The notes below the pieces were generated by a model. It ran no database searches and was not told the origin of the DNA. It was given only the letters and a program-made list of their open reading frames with translations. From Stramenopiles sp. TOSAG23-2 (Eukaryota; Sar), in the NCBI GenBank assembly GCA_900128395.1, contig LT649974.1:1-10937 (forward strand): a stretch of 10,937 bases of DNA. Reading direction: 5' to 3'. Position numbers and translations under genes: made by a program. Below are positions 1 through 6,188 of the stretch, in pieces (the first letter of the stretch is position 1; each line of letters starts with the position of its first letter).

Positions 1-204
1 AAATATATGAAAAATAAAATTGGTATTTTAGAAAACGATATATATATATTTCCTATAGTGAATAGTGTTAATTTGTTAGTGCACAGTTTTGACACGGTTT
101 AGAGGATGTAGGATGTAGCACTGCGTACGCATTAGTAGCAGCAAATCAATACAAAATATTTTGTACTACAACAGTATACATGTATAGTTACAAATAGAGA
201 AGCT

Positions 205-303
205 TTCACCAGCACCACAACAGGCACACAGGCACACTACTGGCCCAGCAGCACACAGCACACAGCAAGCCTGGCAAGCCCAGCAAGCTGGCAAGCCCGC
301 TGA
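205..303. repeat. GC-rich short-repeat island upstream of the kinase gene
   Basis: This stretch is much richer in G+C than the surrounding AT-rich DNA and is built of short repeated words. CAGGCACA occurs twice in tandem (221-236), AGCACAC twice in tandem (250-263), and the 11-mer CTGGCAAGCCC twice (271-281 and 288-298). GCCCAG occurs at 243-248 and 278-283 and recurs in the islands upstream of the other genes. It has no convincing reading frame. Its place 170-270 bases before the kinase start suggests a promoter-proximal element or a simple-repeat expansion; the role is inference. Apart from this island and the pyrimidine tract nearer the gene, I see nothing assignable in 1-473. Confidence 0.6.
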
Positions 304-435
304 ATGTTCTCCCTGGTACTAATACTTACTTTTTCCACATATAGACATATATATCATCATCATAATACAGAGTCAAGACAAAATGTACATCAACAGTTTG
401 TGTAATTATAATACAAGATATACATATATATATGC

Positions 436-466
436 ATTCATTCTTTTCTTTTTCTTTTCATATTAG
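436..466 (+). promoter_or_regulatory. Pyrimidine tract ending in AG, possible 3' splice acceptor of a 5'UTR intron
   Basis: A run almost wholly of T and C is followed by CATATTAG, which has the shape of a spliceosomal acceptor, and a TACTAAT word resembling a branch site lies further upstream near 317-323. The kinase ATG comes 8 bases after the AG and an in-frame TAG sits at 471-473. An intron here could therefore only lie in the 5' untranslated region, unless translation starts elsewhere. The tract could equally be a pyrimidine-rich core promoter or leader. Confidence 0.25.
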
Positions 467-473
467 CAATTAG

Positions 474-1679
474 ATGATGGCATATCAATATCTTAGACAA
501 TATTTGAATCAAGAGATTTCAACAACATGGCCAGTGGAAATACAAAATATTGAAGAATTAATGTTATCGTTGAATTCCAAAAAAAATATGGATGTATTGA
601 ATGACAAAGAACAAATTGTAAATAGTAATACGTCTATTATCTTAGCTGGGAAATGCAATGTTGATATATTTCGCCAGCAAGACAAGATAATTTACCAATC
701 AGCAACTACTACGGTATGTAAAGCAAACGTTCTAACTGGAAATTCTTCAACAAATAAAATATGTAAATCAATTAAATGGTCGAACGTTGATGGCAATGAA
801 GAACATCCACAACAACAAGAAAAGACCGATAATAATAATAACAACAACAATGACAAGATCTATAGCAACATAGCAAAACGAATATGTAACGAAATAAAGA
901 CAATACAAATCTTGGCCAAAACAAAAAAGGAGGATTCCAATATCAAAAGTAATATAATACAATTATTTGATGTATCAATTACCAAAAATAGAAACGATCA
1001 GTTGTTATATATAAATATGATATATAACGATGCCGGGTTAGATTTACGTAAATTATTAAAGTATCAAAATTTAAAGCAATTTGAACCCAAATTTATTATT
1101 TATGTAATGAAAAATTTATTCAATGTTTTGACATTTTTGCATGAAAATGGATGGTGTCATCGTGATATTAAACCTGAAAATATATGTTATTCATTACATG
1201 ACAAAACAATTACATTAATTGATTTTGATTTTGCAATTGTATATGATGAGCCAATACGAGAAAATAATAATGGAGAGGAAGAAATTGATATACCGAAAGA
1301 TGTGAAAAGATTAAAAGGTGCAGTTGGAACGGCAGGTTTTATACCACCAGAAATGTTTACAAATTCTTATTACAATGGTATGGCTGCAGATATTTGGAGT
1401 GCAGGAATAACGTTTTTAGAATTACTGCTTCATCAAGAATTATTTGAAAAATATATATTGCAAACATATGCTGCTAACAATATGATGGATATAGATGTAT
1501 TTAAAACGAAAATATATAAAATGTTGAAAAATATCAAGACTTGTATGTCCGAGGAAATATTTCTTACACGAGATATACAAATGTTTATACGAAATATGCT
1601 TAAATTGGATTATAGTAAAAGACCTACAGCAAATGAATTGTATATAGAATTTCAAAAAGATTTTAACTTGTTTGTATGA
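474..1679 (+). CDS. Divergent serine/threonine protein kinase (401 aa)
   Basis: This is a eukaryotic-type protein kinase that would phosphorylate Ser/Thr on unknown targets; no membrane segment is visible. Visible landmarks are the probable ATP-anchoring Lys98 (KICKSI), helix-C Glu140, catalytic loop HRDIKPEN (229-236: Asp231, Lys233, Asn236), metal-binding Asp250, GTAGFIPPE (285-293), DIWSAG (306-311) and Arg383. Catalytic residues are therefore present, but two nucleotide-loop features are not. The DFG motif reads DFD (250-252), and the expected glycine-rich loop reads SATTTVCKA (76-84), with no glycine. A poly-Asn insert (120-126) lies between Lys98 and helix C, and about 32 residues separate DFD from GTAGF. 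Inserts at these places and the GTxGFxxPE motif recall the CDC7 family, but I cannot assign a family firmly. The start is the first of two tandem ATGs after an in-frame TAG; the stop is TGA. Confidence 0.88.
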   Translation: MMAYQYLRQYLNQEISTTWPVEIQNIEELMLSLNSKKNMDVLNDKEQIVNSNTSIILAGKCNVDIFRQQDKIIYQSATTTVCKANVLTGNSSTNKICKSIKWSNVDGNEEHPQQQEKTDNNNNNNNDKIYSNIAKRICNEIKTIQILAKTKKEDSNIKSNIIQLFDVSITKNRNDQLLYINMIYNDAGLDLRKLLKYQNLKQFEPKFIIYVMKNLFNVLTFLHENGWCHRDIKPENICYSLHDKTITLIDFDFAIVYDEPIRENNNGEEEIDIPKDVKRLKGAVGTAGFIPPEMFTNSYYNGMAADIWSAGITFLELLLHQELFEKYILQTYAANNMMDIDVFKTKIYKMLKNIKTCMSEEIFLTRDIQMFIRNMLKLDYSKRPTANELYIEFQKDFNLFV

Positions 1680-2083
1680 GAGAAAGAGGATTTTTTTTAT
1701 ATGATGTACATAAAGATATGATACTTTGAAATTTTATATAAAATATATTTTTATTTTATTAAAATATTTTTATAATCAATATTTAAATAATAATATTATA
1801 AATTATATTTTAATATCATATATTATGAATGCTTCTCAGGGTATTATTTTTTATATGCGATGTGTGGTGTGTGTGTGTGATACTCGAGTGTAGAGATTTT
1901 GGACAAAAAAAATGTACATGCATACGATACATCAATATATTTATATTGCTAAGAGAGAGGGTATTAAAACACAAACATGTAAACACACACGACTAAAATA
2001 TCATACTTTTACGTAAAATATACACACATACAAACCACCAAAAAATATGCATATATATGGATTTTGTTTTTAATTAATAATAA

Positions 2084-2132
2084 CACGAGAAGTGTAAAAT
2101 TATTATTAACTTATCATAGATTTTAACCATCA
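2084..2132. repeat. Bipartite dispersed repeat, copy A (second copy at 6189-6251)
   Basis: The left block (2084-2106, containing GAAGTGTAAAATTATTAT) matches 6189-6211 at 22 of 23 bases. The right block TAGATTTTAACCATCA (2117-2132) matches 6236-6251 exactly. The seven bases TAACTTA occur just before the right block in both copies. The blocks are 10 bases apart here and 24 apart in copy B. Both copies lie in tail-to-tail spacers, in the same orientation, just beyond the 3' end of a minus-strand gene. It could be a terminator or 3'-end element, a gene-boundary element, or the remains of a small mobile element. Confidence 0.7.
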
Positions 2133-2171
2133 AAACTTATATAATAATAAATAATATTATTTAATATAATA

Positions 2172-2177
2172 TTTATT
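2172..2177 (-). terminator. Candidate poly(A) signal AATAAA for the secreted-protein gene
   Basis: The minus strand reads AATAAA about 58 bases beyond the TGA stop of the gene ending at 2235. The spacing suits a polyadenylation signal, but the region is so AT-rich that chance occurrence is likely. Confidence 0.3.
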
Positions 2178-2234
2178 ATAAAATAATAAAAATAAAATAT
2201 TTTTAAATATAAATTATCTGTGTACATACATACT

Positions 2235-3899
2235 TCACAGCCGTCCCGCAAAACCTTTATCATCTGCTGCCTGTGTTTGCTCTTCTGCAGCAGCAAATGC
2301 CTCTGGATAATAATTTGTATAGTACGTACTATAAAATCCAGCATAGTACATTGCATAATATAATTGCGATGGAGCATAATTGCAATATTGACAATACGTT
2401 TTATGGTGAAAGCAATAAAAACAATAATAATCTTGTAACGGGTTATGTGACATGGTGTGTAATAATGTCGGTACAATGGAATGTGTTAAAGATTTACCTA
2501 ACAACGTATTCAACGAATTTGAAGTTTTTCTGGAAATATGTTCTCCCATATCTTGTGTCGCTTTTACCCCAATACTTTGTGATAGTGACGCTGTCAAAGA
2601 TGTTACTAGCATTGGTGCTAAATTTTCAGTAATCATGGATGGTACCACTTCATCCAACGCAGCAGTTACCGCTTCAATTATTGAATCTGGTAACTGTTCA
2701 TGTACTGCAAGCATAACTTTATTTGGTAACATTCCACCAATCATTGGTGCCAGTATATGTTGAATGGTAGTATGCACATTTTCAGAAATAGCGTCAGGTA
2801 TATTATCTGTTACCATATTGGCGACTTGCCCGGCATTACTAACCAAAAAAAATCCCATTAGCGATTCCCATATCATTGTAATGATAGGATTAATAATTTC
2901 AGAAACAGCATCCATAAAATTTCCGACTCCTTGCCATCGCGTTTGTAATTGCATCATATCAGATTCAGACAATTCTGCCAATGACATTAATTTGCCCTTT
3001 CTCGTTGCATTGTGCATTTTAGCTAATAAATACATGTTGCGCAGATTGATTTGCAAACTATTGCTTAAAACATCATTTACACTATTACATTTTTCATCAT
3101 TACTCTTTTGCTCACTGGTTAAATAACTTCCAAAAGGTTTCGATGTGCCAACTATCAATTTTTGTTGTGCTTTCTTCCCCTTAGTGAAGCTATTGTTTAC
3201 TTGGGCAAGCAACTCAATTTTTGAAAATTTTGGCTGCTCATCTATTGGCAAAAATGTTATCGTGCAATCCTCCAAATCATCTTCATCAAAGTAACTATGT
3301 GTAAATCCGTGTACAACAGAAAAATTTAATATCAAATATGCTTCATATTCTCTCGAAAAATAATTATTACTCATGGAGTTGGAGGTAGAAAAAAGTTGAT
3401 GAATGTTTCTCGAACTATTTTTTCGACGATTGATAGGGACTAAATACTTGGGTGGATTTTCTAATATAAAACCTAATCCAGATTCAAAGTCGCGATTTTT
3501 TGGGTGTATCTCATATGATTCAAAAATTGTTTCGCCACATATTAAACGACTGCTACCAGCTAAACCGGTATTGCTATCGTCCCCTTTGTACTTTATACTT
3601 TCGTTAAATTGAACGGTGATTGTAGCTGCAGTATAATAGTATGGACGTCTTGGTATACCTTTACATTTTTCTGGACTACCATGGCGACATGATGTTTCCC
3701 ATTGAAAACCGACAGTTTTTGTTGTTATTTTTACGCCTCGAATAGGTAAATAGTTGTCTAAATGATCTAGAGAATCATTAATATTAGCATATATACAAGT
3801 AATATTGATTACTATTACAATCAAACAACGAAAAAATAGACAATTATTATTATTATTATTATTATACATGTTATTTCTATCCAAAATATGTTTATACAT
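2235..3899 (-). CDS. Unnamed secreted/lumenal protein with amphipathic repeats, CxxC pairs and a tyrosine-pair tail
   Basis: I do not recognise a named family. The frame is open from 3959, but the first ATG is at 3899 (554 aa). A second ATG at 3869 (544 aa) has the better context, with A at -3. Numbered from the 3899 ATG: poly-Asn 13-19; hydrophobic signal-peptide core about 24-38 (LIVIVINITCIYA) with likely cleavage after Ala38; a Cys-containing, probably beta-rich N-terminal half with N-x-S/T sequons (for example Asn99, Asn192, Asn297); a long stretch at about 357-487 of amphipathic segments with recurring P-x-x-I/L spacing (IPDAI, LPDSI, VPSMI, APMLV, VPTLL); then CFYC (493-496), CQYC (503-506), and YY pairs every four residues (514-531), ending in an acidic/Ala tail. 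The Cys pairs could bind metal or form disulfides. It is divergent from the tetraspanin gene. Existence is well supported by length; function is unknown. Confidence 0.78.
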   Translation of the reverse strand: MYKHILDRNNMYNNNNNNNCLFFRCLIVIVINITCIYANINDSLDHLDNYLPIRGVKITTKTVGFQWETSCRHGSPEKCKGIPRRPYYYTAATITVQFNESIKYKGDDSNTGLAGSSRLICGETIFESYEIHPKNRDFESGLGFILENPPKYLVPINRRKNSSRNIHQLFSTSNSMSNNYFSREYEAYLILNFSVVHGFTHSYFDEDDLEDCTITFLPIDEQPKFSKIELLAQVNNSFTKGKKAQQKLIVGTSKPFGSYLTSEQKSNDEKCNSVNDVLSNSLQINLRNMYLLAKMHNATRKGKLMSLAELSESDMMQLQTRWQGVGNFMDAVSEIINPIITMIWESLMGFFLVSNAGQVANMVTDNIPDAISENVHTTIQHILAPMIGGMLPNKVMLAVHEQLPDSIIEAVTAALDEVVPSMITENLAPMLVTSLTASLSQSIGVKATQDMGEHISRKTSNSLNTLLGKSLTHSIVPTLLHTMSHNPLQDYYCFYCFHHKTYCQYCNYAPSQLYYAMYYAGFYSTYYTNYYPEAFAAAEEQTQAADDKGFAGRL

Positions 3900-3919
3900 A
3901 TATATATATATATATATTA
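3898..3919. repeat. TA dinucleotide microsatellite at the 5' end of the secreted-protein gene
   Basis: An almost pure (TA)n run directly precedes, and touches, the first ATG of the minus-strand gene. It may supply TATA-like sequence or simply be part of the leader. Its presence is one reason the downstream ATG at 3869 is a serious alternative start. Confidence 0.5.
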
Positions 3920-4100
3920 TATATACGTAATAAAGTAGAAACACGTTTCTCACTATGAATTATGTTTTGCAAAACAAGTAACTATTGCTTTGAAATATCA
4001 ATAGACTGTTGTATATATATATATATATTACTGTATGTATTATTCAAAAGTAGGCATATATATACTTTAGTTATTAGTATCAGTAACTATTATTATTATA

Positions 4101-4172
4101 TTACCTTTTTTTCCAGGCTTTTTTTCTCATCACCTTTTTTATCACCTCTTTTTTTTTCCTTTCTTTTCCCAG
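4101..4172 (+). other. Long polypyrimidine tract ending in CCCAG
   Basis: About 70 bases are nearly all T and C on the plus strand, ending TTTTCCCAG at 4164-4172. On this strand it resembles a strong 3' splice acceptor, which would imply an unseen exon or an intron in the leader of the tetraspanin gene 700 bases on. On the minus strand it is a purine tract in the promoter of the divergent gene. No extended open frame follows it. Confidence 0.4.
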
Positions 4173-4213
4173 ATCTCATCAATTTCTGCCTCTGCTAAGA
4201 GGAGAAGAGGAGC

Positions 4214-4247
4214 GTACCTGGTACACTGGTACACCTGGTACACTGCC
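4214..4247. repeat. CTGGTACA tandem repeat in the divergent promoter region
   Basis: Three copies of CTGGTACA occur at 4218-4225, 4226-4233 and 4235-4242, the last offset by one C. The first copy sits in the short inverted repeat GTACC-T-GGTAC (4214-4224). The related word CCTGGTA also appears upstream of the kinase (312-318) and again at 4594-4600. It lies between two divergent start codons, so a transcription-factor binding cluster is plausible but unproven. Confidence 0.55.
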
Positions 4248-4410
4248 TCCTTCATTTTACGAGGCCAGGATTAAGTTGCTATAAATATCTGGTTTCTTTT
4301 TTTTAATTTTGGGCTGCTGTGACGAGGAGACACCGGCACACAGCATTTACAGTATAGTCTACCAATTAAGCCAGTACTTGTAAGCCTACACACCATACTA
4401 GACTATGCCA

Positions 4411-4496
4411 TCAGCCTGCCCAGCCTGACCACCATGCTGGCATGCCGGGCATGCCAGCCGCCAGCATGCTGGGCATGCCACATGCCTGGCATGCTG
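4411..4496. repeat. GC-rich palindrome cluster with five GCATGC sites
   Basis: GCATGC occurs at 4440-4445, 4449-4454, 4464-4469, 4473-4478 and 4489-4494, five times in 55 bases. Two of these lie in a perfect inverted repeat with 11-base arms GCTGGCATGCC and GGCATGCCAGC around one G (4436-4458). A third lies in the palindrome CCAGCATGCTGG (4461-4472). CAGCCTG is repeated at 4412-4418 and 4421-4427, and GCCCAG/CTGGGC occurs at 4418-4423 and 4469-4474. It sits in the head-to-head spacer, about 390 bases before the tetraspanin start and 510 before the other start. It may be a regulatory cluster or a cruciform-forming repeat. Confidence 0.65.
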
Positions 4497-4580
4497 ATAT
4501 TATGTGTGGTGTGCAATTTTGCAAACGAACTTTTCTTTATTTACATATACAGCAGTATTAAAATAGACGACTATACCACA

Positions 4581-4594
4581 GTAGCTATAGCTAC
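4581..4594. repeat. Perfect 14-bp palindrome GTAGCTATAGCTAC
   Basis: The sequence equals its own reverse complement over 14 bases, about 107 bases upstream of the TATA-like box and immediately before another CTGGTA word. A dimeric DNA-binding protein site is one reading; no family can be named. Confidence 0.45.
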
Positions 4595-4700
4595 CTGGTA
4601 ATAATACATTGCTGGTTTTGCAATTATTTTTTGATTTGTGAGGCCAACCGAAAATCGATTACAACGCAGATACCATTGCGATCACTACTCGTTCGCGGGT

Positions 4701-4707
4701 TATATAA
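4701..4707 (+). promoter_or_regulatory. TATA box candidate for the tetraspanin gene
   Basis: TATATAA follows a locally GC-richer stretch (GTTCGCGGGT). It would place transcription start near 4730-4735 and give a leader of roughly 150 bases before the ATG at 4887. AT-rich surroundings make chance TATA words common, but this one is set off by CG-containing flanks. Confidence 0.45.
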
Positions 4708-4886
4708 GTCATATACAAAACCACACAAACATATAAAGAAAAGGATTTCTTTCCATCTCAAGAAATATACTCCTACGTACATATATATTAAGAATCACGT
4801 GATATAAAAAGTTACTATATATATAAAAAAGAATATACCATCCCTTGTAAGTTTGTATAATTTATACAAAGTTATTACAACTAAAA

Positions 4887-5672
4887 ATGGGTTTTGTAGA
4901 TGAAAATGATGATGGTGAAATAGATTGTAGAGAAGCAGTGAGAGCTAGTGCAAAGATTGTTTTGTTAATTATTACTACTGCATGGTTATTTATGGGACTG
5001 GGTTTGATGGTTGTAGGCATTATGGCTATTTCGAATTTTGGTCAATACTCAGGGCTGGTTGAAGCTGAGGTACTATATGTTGTGGTAATTGTTGGAATAG
5101 TAATGATGCTTGTAACCATTATTGGCTACTGCGGAATCTTTAAGCTAAAGAAAATATTACTAATAATTTATGCCTTAAGTCTGTTTCTTCTTTGCATCGT
5201 GATGATAATAATAGGTACTTCGCTTCTGGCGTATTTAAGCAATGTTGACGCTTCAAAAAGCAGTTTTAATTCAGCTAGAGAATCGGCAAAACAAAATGAG
5301 GAAAGAATTCAAAATTTCATCAATTGTTCATATGTAAAATGTTGTCCCAGCGAAGTTCAGAATCTCACAGCAATAGGTAAAAGTGACTGTCTTCCAACTA
5401 AATTACCAACAAAAAAAATTGAAGATGGGGTTTGTTCTAGTTTCAAGAAAGAGAAGCTGGTTAGTCCAACACAGTGTTATAATATAACTATATATAATGA
5501 CGGCATTGTAGATCATCTGAAAGAAAATTTGACTCCACTGATGATGTTTATTCTTGTGGTTGCCGGTGTGCAATTAGTTGCATTTTGTATTACAATGGCA
5601 TTCATAATGACTGAAGTTCGAAGTGGCGGTGGTGGAATCCATAGTGGACAAGGTGAAAAACATGAAATTTAG
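4887..5672 (+). CDS. Tetraspanin-like membrane protein with an N-terminal EF-hand-type loop (261 aa)
   Basis: This is a four-span membrane protein of tetraspanin plan: TM1 about 23-48, short outer loop, TM2 61-83 ending GYCG, a short basic inner turn KLKK, TM3 89-116, large extracellular loop 117-216, TM4 217-241 and a short cytosolic tail with four glycines. The large loop has Cys147, the pair Cys152-Cys153, then Cys168, Cys183 and Cys197. That fits the disulfide-tied loop of the family, although the motif is KCCPS, not the usual CCG. Four N-glycosylation sequons (Asn146, 159, 199, 214) agree with an outside position. Tetraspanins organise membrane partner proteins; the partner here is unknown. 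Residues 5-16 (DENDDGEIDCRE) match the EF-hand calcium-loop consensus at every ligand position. The start has a good context (AAAAATGG) with an in-frame TAA at 4848-4850; the stop is TAG. Confidence 0.87.
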   Translation: MGFVDENDDGEIDCREAVRASAKIVLLIITTAWLFMGLGLMVVGIMAISNFGQYSGLVEAEVLYVVVIVGIVMMLVTIIGYCGIFKLKKILLIIYALSLFLLCIVMIIIGTSLLAYLSNVDASKSSFNSARESAKQNEERIQNFINCSYVKCCPSEVQNLTAIGKSDCLPTKLPTKKIEDGVCSSFKKEKLVSPTQCYNITIYNDGIVDHLKENLTPLMMFILVVAGVQLVAFCITMAFIMTEVRSGGGGIHSGQGEKHEI

Positions 5673-5720
5673 GGCAGGAGAGAGATGTGTCTTGTCGATA
5701 CATATATATATATAGTGTAA

Positions 5721-5837
5721 TATAATACGAGTTCGTATATATATATATATTATTATATACGTAATTAAAAATAATACGATATTACGTATAATCTTATTTG
5801 GAGAGAGATAACATATATATATAATACTCGTATTATA
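5721..5837. repeat. Nested inverted repeats (foldback) downstream of the tetraspanin gene
   Basis: Outer arms TATAATACGAG (5721-5731) and CTCGTATTATA (5827-5837) are perfect complements. Nested inside are TATACGTAAT (5756-5765) and ATTACGTATA (5781-5790), also perfect. TA-rich sequence between the arm sets can pair as well. A hairpin in the 3' region of the transcript, or a small foldback/MITE remnant, would explain it. High AT content makes the inner pairing less remarkable than the CG-containing outer arms. Confidence 0.5.
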
Positions 5838-6188
5838 ACGAACTTCGTATCATATGAGCATTTTTACACGCTCGGTATGAACTTTCAAAAATATGAATAT
5901 TTCATACAAAACTTCATACGAACCATATTCGAGATCTTTACCCGGATATGATAGTTATCGGCTGTTGTTTACAACTGGATCTTTCACATCGATAGCCTGA
6001 CCGTTTTCAAGTGAACCCGACGTCTAGCGCGTTCAACGAGTGCGCAGTGAAGGATAGAAACCTACTTATGCTTGTAGAGGTGCATATAATTTTCTCTGTA
6101 CTCAATATAGCATATAGTATCATAGGATATGATATGATAGAGAATATTATTCTTGCGATTGAGTATTTGAGCATATTACTTATCATAG

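Larger units (their letters stand above)
1680..2234. other. Tail-to-tail intergenic spacer, kinase / secreted-protein gene
   Basis: This 555-base spacer lies between two convergent genes and has no credible gene. It holds an ATTAAA word at 1758-1763 that could serve as a poly(A) signal for the kinase about 80 bases after its stop, a GT-rich microsatellite around 1860-1880, very AT-rich sequence at 2130-2215, and one copy of a bipartite repeat (2084-2132) described separately. Confidence 0.6.

Noticed and set aside
768-1655. Minus-strand frames of 64 and 71 codons inside the kinase gene
   Set aside because: They are antisense shadows with Ile/Tyr/Phe-rich translation and no recognisable features.
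2123-2476. Second minus-strand frame of 117 codons overlapping the end of the secreted-protein gene
   Set aside because: It overlaps the conserved-looking CxxC/YY tail in another frame and runs into AT-rich spacer; its product is low-complexity Ile/Tyr.
2273-3126. Several plus-strand frames of about 100-120 codons antisense to the secreted-protein gene
   Set aside because: They are shadows of the real minus-strand frame, overlap each other, and show no domain or plausible composition.
3900-3953. Upstream extension of the secreted-protein frame to position 3953
   Set aside because: The leading codon there is GTG, and the added residues are Tyr/Ile from a TA microsatellite. The first ATG is at 3899.
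3962-4198. Plus-strand 78-codon frame through the pyrimidine tract
   Set aside because: Its Phe/Ser/Leu-rich product simply reflects the T/C tract; there is no homology or start context.
4214-4496. Possible CRISPR-like or satellite array
   Set aside because: Repeat units are 6-11 bases, irregularly spaced and palindromic, with no regular spacers, in eukaryotic DNA.
4887-4895. N-terminal Met-Gly of the tetraspanin as a myristoylation signal
   Set aside because: Position 6 is Glu rather than Ser/Thr and acidic residues follow, which does not fit the usual N-myristoylation pattern.
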